A stretch of 54,110 nt of DNA from a virus (IMGVR_UViG_3300042484_002120:1-54110); one strand, 5' to 3'. Positions 47,301-53,604 are shown, counted from the stretch's first letter. The notes: generated by a model not told the origin, from the letters alone. Program-made: numbers and translations.

Positions 47301-47391
47301 CGGACCAAGCGGTAGTGGTGGAGGCGGCGGCGAAGGCGGCGGTGGACCATCTGAAAATAAAAAAACTTCTAATAGGAGGAGAATAAAGTGA
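44359..47391 (+). CDS. Secreted surface protein: propeller repeats, Fn3, helical repeats, C-terminal anchor
   Basis: A 1010-residue protein. The GTG start gives a basic N-region (K/R at 8-13), a hydrophobic core (about 19-33) and an A-S-A cleavage site near residue 37: a Sec signal peptide. Then a carbohydrate-binding-like beta domain (38-180), about six propeller-type repeats (185-480; W-x-x-I/V-x-Y-G-x-x-x-F-V-A-V-A, S-T-N-G-x-x-W-T), one Fn3 domain (about 480-590), a Thr/Pro/Ser linker (590-690) and helical repeats of about 22-24 residues (700-890; S-D-E-Q-F-D-x-A-V-x-A-V-F-D-x-P). A hydrophobic segment (about 948-965) and a basic tail (K-K-T-S-N-R-R-R-I-K) end it. It looks like a host envelope protein and may alter the infected cell surface or be virion-borne. 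The stop overlaps the holin candidate (GTGA). Confidence 0.7.
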   Translation: MSFLGNTRIKIRKSAWINMPVILLSLFTSVFSVGASASTVITNGGFNGSNGWTIVQNGGSGMAFNSALQFSYATGEVSQSFTVSPNETVEISFTVDNSTTNSVGQGAIADAWNATLTAGATVASVGRSTAHNQETFTLSLSVPTGVSSATLNFSGVDNGFWSGVYGPIIDSVSANITPAPFVATGYPADQQWEAVTYGAGKFVAVASSGDGNRVMTSTNGNYWTSRTSASNSNWQGITYADNQFVAVGSNAVMTSPDGITWTSRTAPNGEWQAITNCGGLYVATATWGSNYVMTSTNGSDWTIRTPAHAWSHDAVACSAEVPRFVSVSQFGRGWSSADGISNWSIQNPGAIVDIRTVAFGAGRFSWLEYSTNSGNRYGAYSTNGVNWTNTASAPANQWKYITYGGNKFIAVAEGGVNSRSAYSTDGANWTLGSGIPNNSWQGVAYGAGKYVAVANSGTGNRVITSADGQSWESLSVSYLNPVQNLTATANSDGSVSLDWDAPEASNTEIYGYSINFVDYDDGVERGGWGIWTVAANTSYLLNDYMFTGSNPVTTGYGPVRFKVYAMTGPCAGVGSGSCMYGPSTSADADVVEPVPSTTTSSSSTTTTTEPEVVPPPIEIPPTDNTTVSIPELETPISPTTTTVIETIFNPPVEVTPVETPTSEGNAEGDGPAASVPQYAPEQETTTQTDEPAIVVPADTQDAADAAVADIFDGPMSDAGLANAVDDLVADAGTPEQLTAVVNSLLDQELTDTQFSTVIDSVFDGPMSDENFSAAVDAVFADTSVLSDEQFDTAVQAVFDGPLSTEQFGDALEAVFDEPISDEKFDAIIDAVLDEPLSDEQFEELVGVLESDAVTEEQVAAAVDSVIEGGVTEDQATELATSEKVLESIDGEQAAEIFDAVDISNVTPEEAAALVEAVQGAPTEVRESMESEINVFDGAIDTYVPLGSAVDVGTRRVVVAAATAAMGMTMAGGAPSAPSAPSGPSGSGGGGGEGGGGPSENKKTSNRRRIK

Positions 47392-47561
47392 AAGCTTTAA
47401 AAAAAATAGCAAAAGAATTTCATTCACTTGCATGGACACTCGCTGGTGCAGTAACGGTTTTAATAACCCTTTCTGGCGACACAAGAACAATGGGTATGTG
47501 GATATCTGGAGTTGCGTTAGCTGTTCACTTGCTTGGAATCGTATTCAAAAAAAGTGAATAA
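47388..47561 (+). CDS. Holin candidate with two membrane helices (57 aa)
   Basis: A short frame from GTG 47388, overlapping the stop of the secreted protein (GTGA), with AGGAGGA ribosome site 7-8 bp upstream. The product begins M-K-A-L-K-K-I-A-K-E, has hydrophobic helices at about residues 15-30 and 36-52 separated by a short polar turn (S-G-D-T-R-T), and ends in K-K-S-E. Size and layout match class II holins, and the endolysin gene follows 124 bp later. It could also be a membrane partner of the secreted protein. Confidence 0.6.
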   Translation: MKALKKIAKEFHSLAWTLAGAVTVLITLSGDTRTMGMWISGVALAVHLLGIVFKKSE

Positions 47562-47685
47562 ATAACCGCAAGTATTTACACCCCACATAGGTGCGCCTTT
47601 TATTTTGCCGCATTTTAATGAGGTACAATGTTGAAACGTTTTTGTAATACAAAACGGTCGCACAACCATACGCACGGAGACTTTT
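47562..47685 (+). promoter_or_regulatory. Region before the endolysin: -10-like box and hairpin
   Basis: The 124-bp gap holds TACAAT at 47624-47629, the same hexamer as before the sheath, and a hairpin with CGTTTTTGT (47637-47645) against ACAAAACG (49-56), one bulged T. The endolysin has a GGAG site before its ATG at 47686. Either may limit lysis expression. No clear -35 is seen. Confidence 0.3.
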
Positions 47686-48216
47686 ATGCCAAGAAAATAT
47701 TCCTATTATCCAAGTTTTGACGGAAAAAAAGCCCAAGAGGGCACCCTAAAACTCGTTGAACTCTGTGGAAAAAGATGGAAAGCCACCAATATGGGGATTT
47801 ATTCCCCAAGATTGATGAGGAACTCTCACACTGCCGGCAAGAAGATTGGCGACCCTGGCATGGAGAAGTACCTCAGCGTTCACGCCACTGGAGCCGCATG
47901 TGACGTTGGTTACACAGACCGCAAGGTTGGTGTTGAAATGTGGAACTGGCTTCTCAAGTACACCAAAGAACTCGGGATTGAAGAGATTCATGACTATGCA
48001 TTTGATGCTGATAAGTCGGACAAGAATGTTGGCTATGGTCGCGGCTTCAGGTGCTCAAGAGGAGAAAACGAGGCTGGGGTAAAAATTTTCACCGAAAAAG
48101 ATAATGCTGGAAGTTTTGGCGGTAAGTGGTTGCACATAGAACTTTCTCCAGAGATGGCAAAAGACGCTGCAAAGTTTGAAGCAGCATGGCGTGCCCTTCC
48201 TAAGCCTGGTGCATGA
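47686..48216 (+). CDS. Endolysin, M15-type peptidase
   Basis: A 176-residue soluble protein. S64-V-H66-A-T-G69-A-A-C-D73 and W-L-H150-I-E form the zinc-site signature (SxHxxGxAxD, then the third His) of the M15 peptidases that cut peptide links in peptidoglycan. The likely activity is L-Ala-D-Glu or D-Ala-x endopeptidase; the exact bond is not readable. No signal peptide, so export needs a holin, and holin candidates flank it. No cell-wall-binding domain is present, which is short for a phage of Gram-positive bacteria. The motif is similar to that at the tape measure C-terminus but the two sequences are otherwise different. Confidence 0.85.
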   Translation: MPRKYSYYPSFDGKKAQEGTLKLVELCGKRWKATNMGIYSPRLMRNSHTAGKKIGDPGMEKYLSVHATGAACDVGYTDRKVGVEMWNWLLKYTKELGIEEIHDYAFDADKSDKNVGYGRGFRCSRGENEAGVKIFTEKDNAGSFGGKWLHIELSPEMAKDAAKFEAAWRALPKPGA

Positions 48217-48222
48217 TTCAGA

Positions 48223-48450
48223 ATGGAAGCAATCACAGTTGCTCTCATCACTTTAGTCGGTGCCGTACTAGTTGCCCTTGTAGAAAAGGGACGACGTGAA
48301 AACAAATCTGACCATGGAGTTGTTTCAGAAAAGCTTGACATTATTGGCAAAAGTCTTGGAAGGTCAATCGACCGTGTTGAAGAGACCGTTGTTCGTAACG
48401 AAGTAAAGCTTGACCAACATATTCGTGACCATGTAAAGGGAGATGTCTGA
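48223..48450 (+). CDS. One-helix membrane protein with coiled coil (DUF2746-like)
   Basis: A 75-residue protein with an N-terminal membrane helix (A-I-T-V-A-L-I-T-L-V-G-A-V-L-V-A-L-V, residues 3-20) followed by K-G-R-R-E-N-K and an amphipathic helix (S-E-K-L-D-I-I-G-K-S-L-G-R-S-I-D-R-V). This is the layout of small lysis-region proteins grouped as DUF2746 in mycobacteriophages. It lies 6 bp after the endolysin and overlaps the next ATG. A holin accessory or antiholin is plausible. Confidence 0.55.
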   Translation: MEAITVALITLVGAVLVALVEKGRRENKSDHGVVSEKLDIIGKSLGRSIDRVEETVVRNEVKLDQHIRDHVKGDV

Positions 48451-48698
48451 TGGCCGGTAAAAAACCAGCAAAAGTAATGGCAAGCCAGACAAAACAGATT
48501 GTTCTGGACCCAGCAATATATGGAATCTCTGTCAAGTATTTTGGAACAAAAAACTCACCAATGGTTTGTCCAAATTGCAAAAGAACTTCCGTAAGAGGGA
48601 TGATTAGAGTTCGTGGAGAAGAAATGCTTTGTTCACTGAGATGTGCCGAACAATCATCTAAAATTAGTACACAAGATTCAGGAGATGAAGCAAAATGA
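48450..48698 (+). CDS. Small zinc-finger protein
   Basis: An 82-residue basic protein. Residues about 44-47 have M-V-C-P-N-C and about 66-70 have L-C-S-L-R-C, a C-x2-C...C-x3-C zinc ribbon with the second pair 18 residues later. The N-terminus is basic (A-G-K-K-P-A-K-V). It might bind nucleic acid or a protein. The start overlaps the end of the previous gene and the stop overlaps the next start by 4 bp. Function unknown. Confidence 0.55.
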   Translation: MAGKKPAKVMASQTKQIVLDPAIYGISVKYFGTKNSPMVCPNCKRTSVRGMIRVRGEEMLCSLRCAEQSSKISTQDSGDEAK

Positions 48699-48964
48699 GC
48701 GAAAGTCCACTATTTAAGGCACGTCAAGCAGAGCTGGCGAAGCGCGGCGTATCTCGTACTGCTGTAAACGTACAAGAAATTATTGCTGAAAAAGAAGAAC
48801 AGATGAAGGCCTTCAAGGAAGAAGCAAAGAAAGCCAAAAAAGCTGCAGAAACCGCCCAGGAATCAGAAGTTCCAAAAGAAGTTTTTCCTCCAGTTCTAGA
48901 GAACAAAGCAATCCAGCCTGAGGAAGTAAAAGAAGAAATCAAGGAAGATGAGGAAATGCTGTGA
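48695..48964 (+). CDS. Charged coiled-coil protein (89 aa)
   Basis: An 89-residue protein of almost only Lys, Glu, Ala and Gln after residue 24 (E-K-E-E-Q-M-K-A-F-K-E-E-A-K-K-A-K-K-A), predicted to be a long helix or coiled coil with an acidic end. It overlaps neighbours by 4 bp on both sides. No enzyme motif. Similar low-complexity proteins next to holins are hard to assign. It probably acts with the 72-residue protein encoded next. Confidence 0.45.
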   Translation: MSESPLFKARQAELAKRGVSRTAVNVQEIIAEKEEQMKAFKEEAKKAKKAAETAQESEVPKEVFPPVLENKAIQPEEVKEEIKEDEEML

Positions 48965-49179
48965 GAAAGCTAAGCCCAGAAGAAAGAGCAGCAAAGAAGG
49001 CAGCCGAGGCAGCCGCACCTGTTTCTCAGCCTGTTGAAATCAAAGAAAAGCCTGCAAAGAAGAAGAAGCAGGAAGAAGAGCCAGTTGCTGAAGAGCCCAA
49101 GGTTGAGGAAGCACCTGCAGAAGCAGAAGCTGCCGTAGAGCCTGAAGCAGAGAAAGCTGAAGAGACTCCTGAGTCGTAA
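48961..49179 (+). CDS. Lys/Glu/Pro/Ala-rich protein (72 aa)
   Basis: A 72-residue protein from GTG 48961 (GTGA overlap). It starts with R-K-L-S-P-E-E-R-A-A-K-K-A-A-E-A, then K-P-A-K-K-K-K-Q and a long acidic tail (E-E-P-V-A-E-E-P-K-V-E-E-A-P). Low complexity and probably disordered. The stop overlaps the next ATG. I cannot give a function. Confidence 0.4.
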   Translation: MRKLSPEERAAKKAAEAAAPVSQPVEIKEKPAKKKKQEEEPVAEEPKVEEAPAEAEAAVEPEAEKAEETPES

Positions 49180-49493
49180 TGAAGAAAGAACTGTTTCTTA
49201 ACGTTCTTCTTCGTATATTTGCAACATTTGCAGCCTCCGGTCTCGGGGTTGTAGGCGCTGGCGCAATCGCTGGCGTAAGCATGACCAAAGCCATACTTAT
49301 GGCTGGCATCGCCGGGGTTGCTACCGTTATCGAGGGACTGTCTCGTGCATTCCTTGACGACGGCAAGTTGACATTAAACGAGATTAACTCCGTATTCACT
49401 CGCTTTGACAAAAAAAGCGCAGTAGCGGATTCAGAAGTAGCCAAAACCACAACTCGTAGGGCTGCAAAAACTACAACAACACCTAACGCCTAA
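49179..49493 (+). CDS. Holin candidate (r1t-like)
   Basis: A 104-residue protein. Two hydrophobic helices (about residues 8-31 and 36-52) are followed by L-S-R-A-F-L-D-D-G-K-L-T-L-N-E-I-N-S-V-F, a polar C-terminal segment found in r1t-type holin-like phage proteins, then a Thr/Lys/Ala-rich tail. The start overlaps the previous gene (TAATG). It closes the lysis region. With the 57-residue candidate at 47388 there are two possible holins; one may be an antiholin. Confidence 0.65.
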   Translation: MKKELFLNVLLRIFATFAASGLGVVGAGAIAGVSMTKAILMAGIAGVATVIEGLSRAFLDDGKLTLNEINSVFTRFDKKSAVADSEVAKTTTRRAAKTTTTPNA

Positions 49494-49583
49494 AAACACG
49501 TATTAGTGCTATTTTGTAGTTAGCTCATGACTGATGTTAAGAGCTGAGCTAAAAATTTCAAATTTATCCAAACGAGAGTATTC

Positions 49584-49943
49584 ATGGCACTTGACGAAAT
49601 GATGTGGCACAACGATGGCCACAAACTAATTCTCAAGATTGTTAAATCGGAGATTGAAATAGAGTCCGTCTATTGTCCCCATGGGAATGACGGGGAATGC
49701 TTTATTCAGGATTACGGCTGTGCGGTGCGCTGGTTTGCAGACCGTTTTGGTATGGAGTGCAATGTCGGTACATGTTACGCAGACAAGTCGTTTGATATCT
49801 GTTGGACACTGGTAGGTAGCCCTAGAGACATTGAATCATGTCAGGTCTGGTTTATGCCGTTGGCTGACGATGTATTCAGTGCCTGGTTAGTTAGTCTCGG
49901 AGTTCAGGCTTCCCCACCTGATTCTTTCGACCAATTGACATAA
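49584..49943 (+). CDS. Unknown Cys-rich protein (119 aa)
   Basis: A 119-residue protein with Cys at about residues 31, 39, 46, 59, 64, 73 and 86 (C-P-H-G-N-D-G-E-C-F-I-Q-D-Y-G-C, N-V-G-T-C, D-I-C-W). No standard zinc or Fe-S spacing. Rich in Trp and Asp. It follows a 90-bp gap and its last 53 bp overlap the end of the convergent winged-helix gene. It is a conserved-looking soluble protein, but I do not recognise it. Confidence 0.5.
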   Translation: MALDEMMWHNDGHKLILKIVKSEIEIESVYCPHGNDGECFIQDYGCAVRWFADRFGMECNVGTCYADKSFDICWTLVGSPRDIESCQVWFMPLADDVFSAWLVSLGVQASPPDSFDQLT

Positions 49944-50184
49944 TAACTTCTAAGCCCTTTTTGGTCAGTTTGTACACATCACCAGAAGAATGAACCACGC
50001 ACCCATCTCGCTCTAGTAGTTCAGCTGATTTACGGGCTTTATTCTTGTCCTGAATTTTCCCCTTAAACAGGCTTGAGGCCATTGTTACGTCAGCTGAGCC
50101 ACCCTTAAACTTGATGTACTTAAGCACATAGTGGGTTCTGGAATTCTCTTTGAAGCTAACAGAGATGTTGCTATCTAGTTTCAT
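49891..50184 (-). CDS. Winged-helix-like DNA-binding protein (97 aa)
   Basis: A 97-residue protein. The pattern Y-V-L-K-Y-I-K-F-K-G-G...A-S-S-L-F-K-G...A-R-K-S-A-E-L-L-E-R-D-G-C-V-V...Y-K-L-T-K-K-G-L-E-V-I (helix, helix, recognition helix, wing, strand) resembles winged-helix regulators. It follows another wHTH gene by 13 bp on the same strand, so both may be transcribed together. The DNA-binding role is inferred. Confidence 0.55.
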   Translation of the reverse strand: MKLDSNISVSFKENSRTHYVLKYIKFKGGSADVTMASSLFKGKIQDKNKARKSAELLERDGCVVHSSGDVYKLTKKGLEVIMSIGRKNQVGKPELRD

Positions 50185-50197
50185 CCCAAAATTCTAT

Positions 50198-50650
50198 CTA
50201 GAAAACGGATTCTTCCACGTTTTTGCCCCCAGATTTGACACTAGTCACACCAAAGAGGCCAGATATAGCCTCTTTTAGGTGCTGTATATCAGGGTGTTTT
50301 TTTACTTCTTCAATATTCACTTTGTAAATATTTTGTCGTTGTGTTTTTGTCTTTGTAATAAAGTTATTTTGTATTAATAATTTGACCGTTTTGTCAATCA
50401 TTGTTTCACTTAAATCTAAATAAACCGATAAAGCCCGTTGCGTCATGGTTGGGTCCTCCATCAAAGCAATTAAAACCCTCCCAGCTGTAGATATTAGATT
50501 TATTGCATTCTCGTTGTGGTAGCGGAAAACCTTCTGTTTATCGAGCGTTTTAAGAACTGCCTCCACTAGGAAATCAGCGTCTTTTGACTCAGAAGAATTA
50601 AGGGCTTCTTCTAGCGCTCTCTTTACTTCTACTGACTTGTCGACCTTCAT
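50198..50650 (-). CDS. Winged-helix transcriptional regulator (150 aa)
   Basis: A 150-residue protein. The N-terminal 40 residues are helical; residues 57-115 (I-A-L-M-E-D-P-T-M-T-Q-R-A-L-S-V-Y-L-D-L-S-E-T-M-I-D-K-T-V-K-L-L-I-Q-N-N-F-I-T-K) show a classic helix-turn-helix followed by a wing, of MarR/ArsR type. It has no ribosome site; TAGTAT lies 6 nt before the ATG, as before the halogenase. The 90-bp gap upstream holds an inverted repeat and two direct repeats, its likely operator, shared with the divergent gene at 50741. Confidence 0.7.
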   Translation of the reverse strand: MKVDKSVEVKRALEEALNSSESKDADFLVEAVLKTLDKQKVFRYHNENAINLISTAGRVLIALMEDPTMTQRALSVYLDLSETMIDKTVKLLIQNNFITKTKTQRQNIYKVNIEEVKKHPDIQHLKEAISGLFGVTSVKSGGKNVEESVF

Positions 50651-50740
50651 GAGGTAATACTACATCAACCTGTGGACATAGTGTAGTATTCCTGTTGACA
50701 TAGATGATGCCTTTGGTGTCGTAACCGCGTTGGAGGAAAT
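50651..50740. promoter_or_regulatory. Operator/promoter region between divergent genes
   Basis: AATACTACA at 50656-50664 and TGTAGTATT at 50682-50690 are perfect 9-bp inverted arms. CCTGTGGACATAG (50669-50681) and CCTGTTGACATAG (50691-50703) are direct repeats with one mismatch. The second contains a consensus -35, TTGACA at 50695-50700; no strong -10 follows at 17 bp. GGAGG precedes the GTG of the + gene. The - gene has TAGTAT 6 nt before its ATG inside the left arm, so a bound regulator would block it. Confidence 0.6.
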
Positions 50741-51025
50741 GTGCTTAAAGATGCACTAAGAGCTGTAGCCCAGGGCGAAAGCAAAAAGACATGCAAGTTT
50801 GGTTCCATAACCACTTCGCTGGATAACGAAACCAGAGAGGCACTTATTCTTGCTATGGCAAGCGAAGCGTCCACTATGGATATTACAAGAGCACTTTGTT
50901 CTGACGGTCACTCCATAGGGAGAGATGTTGTTGGCGTAAAAAGGGCATGTTTCAAGGACCCGTCCTTCAACTGCTGTATCCGTGAAACTATCGATAGCTG
51001 TATAGCAAAGAACGAAGGTAAATAA
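50741..51025 (+). CDS. Small HTH-like protein (94 aa)
   Basis: A 94-residue protein starting at GTG 50741 with GGAGGA ribosome site. Residues about 30-62 (T-R-E-A-L-I-L-A-M-A-S-E-A-S-T-M-D-I-T-R-A-L-C-S...I-G-R-D-V-V-G-V-K-R) look like a helix-turn-helix, and five cysteines are present (residues 18, 53, 70, 77-78 and 87 or nearby). It overlaps the metallophosphoesterase start. Possibly a DNA-binding partner of it. Family not recognised. Confidence 0.5.
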   Translation: MLKDALRAVAQGESKKTCKFGSITTSLDNETREALILAMASEASTMDITRALCSDGHSIGRDVVGVKRACFKDPSFNCCIRETIDSCIAKNEGK

Positions 51026-52215
51026 TGTCCGCAAAGAAAGAAACTCTCTCTTCAGCCTTGGGGTCCATGGCTAAGGAAAAGAAGAAATCTGAAGAAAACA
51101 AGAAGGTCCTGGAGTCAATTGCAGAAATGCTCCGACTTAAAGACATTAGTCTCGACGATGTTGGTGATATTAAAAAGATAACAATTAACCAGTCTTCTAC
51201 CCAAAACCCAGAAAACCCTTCTGAGACAAGGGAATCAGCTCGTGTAGCAATCCAGTTTTCACCCAAATGGGACAACGGCCCAGAGTGGCCAATAGTCCAA
51301 CAAAGTAAGCCCATACAACTACAAAAGACAACGACAAAACCCAAAGCATCAACTGGGTTCAAAACGTGTGTTGTGGTCCCTGATATACAGATAGGTTTCT
51401 TCCGAAATAAAGACGGAGAACTAGAGCCATCACATGATGACAAGGCTATCGACATCGTTTTGGCGATGATAAAGAAGCTTCAGCCGGAATTAATTGCCTG
51501 TGTTGGGGATAACTTGGACCTTCCAGAGATGGGCAAGTATGTCACTTATCCTGCATATGCCCAAACCACCCAAGCTTCGATAGATAGGGCCGCAATGTTT
51601 TGCGCTCAAATGCGAGCCGCAGCCCCAAATGCCAGAATTGTCTGGCTGGCTGGTAACCATGAAGAAAGAATGCCCAAGTATCTAGTCCAAAATGCTGGAG
51701 CAGCCTATGGATTAAGAAAAGGCAACACCCCAGAATCCTGGCCAGTACTTTCAGTCCCTTATCTTTGCCGAATGGAAGACTATGGAGTTGAGTACAAGCC
51801 CGGATATCCGGCAGCCGACCTGTGGATAAACAAGAAATTACGAATTATTCATGGAGACCGTGTTAAGTCTTCTGGCTCAACTGCCCATGTATATCTAAAC
51901 AATGAGAAACATTCTGTCATTTACGGCCATATCCACCGTATTGAGACAGCTTTCAAGACCAGAGAAGATTTTGACGGTGCCCGTACCATCATGGCTGCTT
52001 CACCTGGATGCCTTTGTCGTACAGATGGGGCGATTCCGTCCACTCGTGGAGGCGTAGACCTTGATGGTCGCCCTCTCACAAGGCATGAAAACTGGCAACA
52101 AGGCGTTGGAGTAGTCACATACGAAGATACCGGCAAGCACAAGTTCTCCTATGAAGTAGCACCGATATACAACGGCTGGTGCATGTTCCGTGGAGTAGAG
52201 TACATCGCGGAATAA
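51025..52215 (+). CDS. Calcineurin-like metallophosphoesterase
   Basis: A 396-residue protein. From residue 115: V-V-V-P-D120-I-Q122 (DxH motif with Gln in place of His), G161-D162-N163, G210-N211-H212-E213, H276-G and G301-H302-I-H304. This is the full set of metal ligands except the first His; the DxQ variant is common in phage copies. The N-terminal 110 residues are charged and helical with a Pro/Thr linker, perhaps for DNA or protein binding. It probably cleaves phosphodiesters (nuclease or phosphatase); the substrate is unknown. The stop overlaps the next start (TAATG). Confidence 0.85.
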   Translation: MSAKKETLSSALGSMAKEKKKSEENKKVLESIAEMLRLKDISLDDVGDIKKITINQSSTQNPENPSETRESARVAIQFSPKWDNGPEWPIVQQSKPIQLQKTTTKPKASTGFKTCVVVPDIQIGFFRNKDGELEPSHDDKAIDIVLAMIKKLQPELIACVGDNLDLPEMGKYVTYPAYAQTTQASIDRAAMFCAQMRAAAPNARIVWLAGNHEERMPKYLVQNAGAAYGLRKGNTPESWPVLSVPYLCRMEDYGVEYKPGYPAADLWINKKLRIIHGDRVKSSGSTAHVYLNNEKHSVIYGHIHRIETAFKTREDFDGARTIMAASPGCLCRTDGAIPSTRGGVDLDGRPLTRHENWQQGVGVVTYEDTGKHKFSYEVAPIYNGWCMFRGVEYIAE

Positions 52216-52856
52216 TGACTACTATCGTCGGAATCCAGGGTGATGGCTTTGCCGTAGTGGGATGCGATACCCGCATCTCCTCCTTTGGCGACTCCGGAGA
52301 TGCGTACCAGATATCTACTCTGGGCAATGGCTCAAGCAAAATCGCCGCAAATGGCAAATATTTGCTTGGTGCAGCTGGCGAAATGCGAGCAATTAACATA
52401 TTGCACCATGTATTCCAACCCCCTCCTGTTACTCCAGGACTAAGGGGAAAGAAGCTTGATGCCTTTATTACGGGTAAATTTATCCCAAGTTTACGAGCTT
52501 GCTTTGATTCCCAAGGGTATTCCCCTCCTGATTCCGGTGACTCTAAAGAGCACAGAGCAGAACAAGGCTCCTCGATTGTTGTTGTGATAAACGGCGTAAT
52601 CTACATTATTGAGTCAGACTATAGTTGGACAGCAGAGGCTAATTACCTTTACTCCGTAGGGACAGGTTCTTCTTATGCTCTGGGTTCTTTACATTCCCTA
52701 CTAGGGAATAAACGCCCAACCCCAACTCAAGCTAGGTCTGCCTGCACAAAGGCTCTGACCGTGGCTTCCAAGTTTGACCCTTATACGGGTGCTCCTTTAC
52801 AGACTTTCGTCCAAGAAGCCCCCAACCGGAAGTCTTCAAATAAAGACCCTGAATAA
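52215..52856 (+). CDS. Proteasome-beta-like Ntn hydrolase
   Basis: The ATG at 52215 (TAATG overlap) gives 213 residues; an upstream frame start at 52179 would hide the active site. After removal of Met the N-terminus is T1-T-I-V-G-I-Q-G-D-G-F-A-V-V-G-C-D17-T-R-I-S, the pattern of proteasome beta and HslV, with the nucleophile Thr1 and Asp17 in place. K41-I-A-A-N-G-K-Y-L-L-G-A-A-G-E takes the place of the K33 segment, with about 8 more residues in the loop. Residues 70-105 hold an insertion relative to the family. It should be a threonine peptidase, cytoplasmic, in a ring or alone. Actinobacteria have a 20S proteasome, so it could interfere with or mimic it. Confidence 0.75.
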   Translation: MTTIVGIQGDGFAVVGCDTRISSFGDSGDAYQISTLGNGSSKIAANGKYLLGAAGEMRAINILHHVFQPPPVTPGLRGKKLDAFITGKFIPSLRACFDSQGYSPPDSGDSKEHRAEQGSSIVVVINGVIYIIESDYSWTAEANYLYSVGTGSSYALGSLHSLLGNKRPTPTQARSACTKALTVASKFDPYTGAPLQTFVQEAPNRKSSNKDPE

Positions 52857-52926
52857 CAAACGGCCCCTTCTTCAAGAGGCTATGTAGTTTCGAAAACCCT
52901 AGGAATCCCCATAGGGGAGAAACAAC
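52857..52926. terminator. Hairpin between convergent genes
   Basis: CCCTA and TAGGG flank GGAATCCCCA in the 70-bp gap where the Ntn hydrolase and the - strand gene converge. It could terminate both ways, but no T-run is clear. Weak evidence. Confidence 0.3.
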
Positions 52927-53172
52927 CTACTTAGCTAGAGACCGTATGTCTGAGTAACAAGCGTGGAGTGCCTCAGCAACGGTTTCTTTCGTTCCCGAAC
53001 CAGATACTAATACTGAGTTCTTCTCTCGTGACCATGCGTTACACATCCAGCTATTACCGATATGTAGTAACTCAAAGTCCATGTTCATTAACTGAAACCA
53101 CTTTGTGTATTGGTTTATGTCATTAGAGGAACTGGTTATTGGTTCTTGTGGGTGTCCGTAGATAACTGGCAT
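52927..53172 (-). CDS. Unknown small protein (81 aa)
   Basis: An 81-residue protein (V-I-Y-G-H-P-Q-E-P-I-T...W-F-Q-L-M-N-M-D-F-E-L-L-H-I-G-N-S-W-M-C-N-A-W-S-R...T-V-A-E-A-L-H-A-C-Y-S-D-I-R) with a beta hairpin and a C-terminal helix. It stands alone and divergent from the WhiB gene. The shape (beta strands, then helix) is like small phage proteins of unknown role. No motif recognised. Confidence 0.5.
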   Translation of the reverse strand: MPVIYGHPQEPITSSSNDINQYTKWFQLMNMDFELLHIGNSWMCNAWSREKNSVLVSGSGTKETVAEALHACYSDIRSLAK

Positions 53173-53182
53173 AACTCAAGTA

Positions 53183-53269
53183 TTACACAAATGAGTTTAC
53201 TAATACCGTATCAAGGTTGTGTATTTAAGTGTGCTGTAATTAATGCAAATCTATTTAAAGGATACACAA
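53183..53269. promoter_or_regulatory. TACACAA repeats in front of the WhiB gene
   Basis: TTACACAA (53183-53190), TTGTGTAT (53217-53224) and ATACACAA (53262-53269) lie in the divergent gap; the last two form a perfect 8-bp inverted pair, and the last ends 2 bp before the GTG start. AAAGGAT is the ribosome site. Possible binding sites of WhiB itself or of a phage regulator. Confidence 0.4.
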
Positions 53270-53271
53270 TA

Positions 53272-53604
53272 GTGGCCAAAGAAAAAACTACCAATAATAA
53301 TAGTCAACCGTTAGAGGGATTGTATATTGGCAGAAAAGACTGGTTTCCCTATGCTGCTTGCAAAGGATTAACCAACCTAATGTTCCCCAAAGAACATAAG
53401 GACATTACCTATATAGCGGAAGCTAGAAGGATATGTAGTAATTGCCCTGTTAAGCCTCAGTGCTTGGAGTATGCACTTGAGTTTCCGGCAGCCGATATGC
53501 ATGGAGTATGGGCAGGATTGACTAGTAGACAGTTGGCTGCAGAGCAGAGGCGAAGAGGGGTAAAGCCGACTAGGCCGACTCTTGCACAGATGTGGGGGCA
53601 CTAA
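53272..53604 (+). CDS. WhiB-like iron-sulphur transcriptional regulator
   Basis: Starting at GTG 53272, it gives 110 residues. Four Cys (C30, C55, C58, C64; C-x24-C-x2-C-x5-C) bind a [4Fe-4S] cluster, and G78-V-W-A-G-L matches the G-V/I-W-G-G turn. The basic C-terminus (R-R-R-G-V-K-P-T-R) binds DNA. The family is limited to Actinobacteria and their phages, so this gene identifies the host phylum. It may act on host promoters with the sigma factor, as phage WhiB proteins do. A longer reading from 53110 is open but lacks a ribosome site. The stop overlaps a 23-codon gene. Confidence 0.9.
   Translation: MAKEKTTNNNSQPLEGLYIGRKDWFPYAACKGLTNLMFPKEHKDITYIAEARRICSNCPVKPQCLEYALEFPAADMHGVWAGLTSRQLAAEQRRRGVKPTRPTLAQMWGH

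Noticed and set aside
49500-49583. Terminator after the holin candidate
   Set aside because: TTAGCTC and GAGCTAA can pair, but the + strand has an A-run, not a T-run, after the stem, so intrinsic termination on + is not supported.
52179-52214. Longer start for the Ntn hydrolase
   Set aside because: The nucleophile Thr must become N-terminal; ATG 52215 puts it right after Met and gives a TAATG overlap.
53110-53271. Longer WhiB start (54 more residues)
   Set aside because: The added segment is unlike WhiB N-termini, overlaps the divergent 81-residue gene and lacks a ribosome site; GTG 53272 has AAAGGAT upstream.
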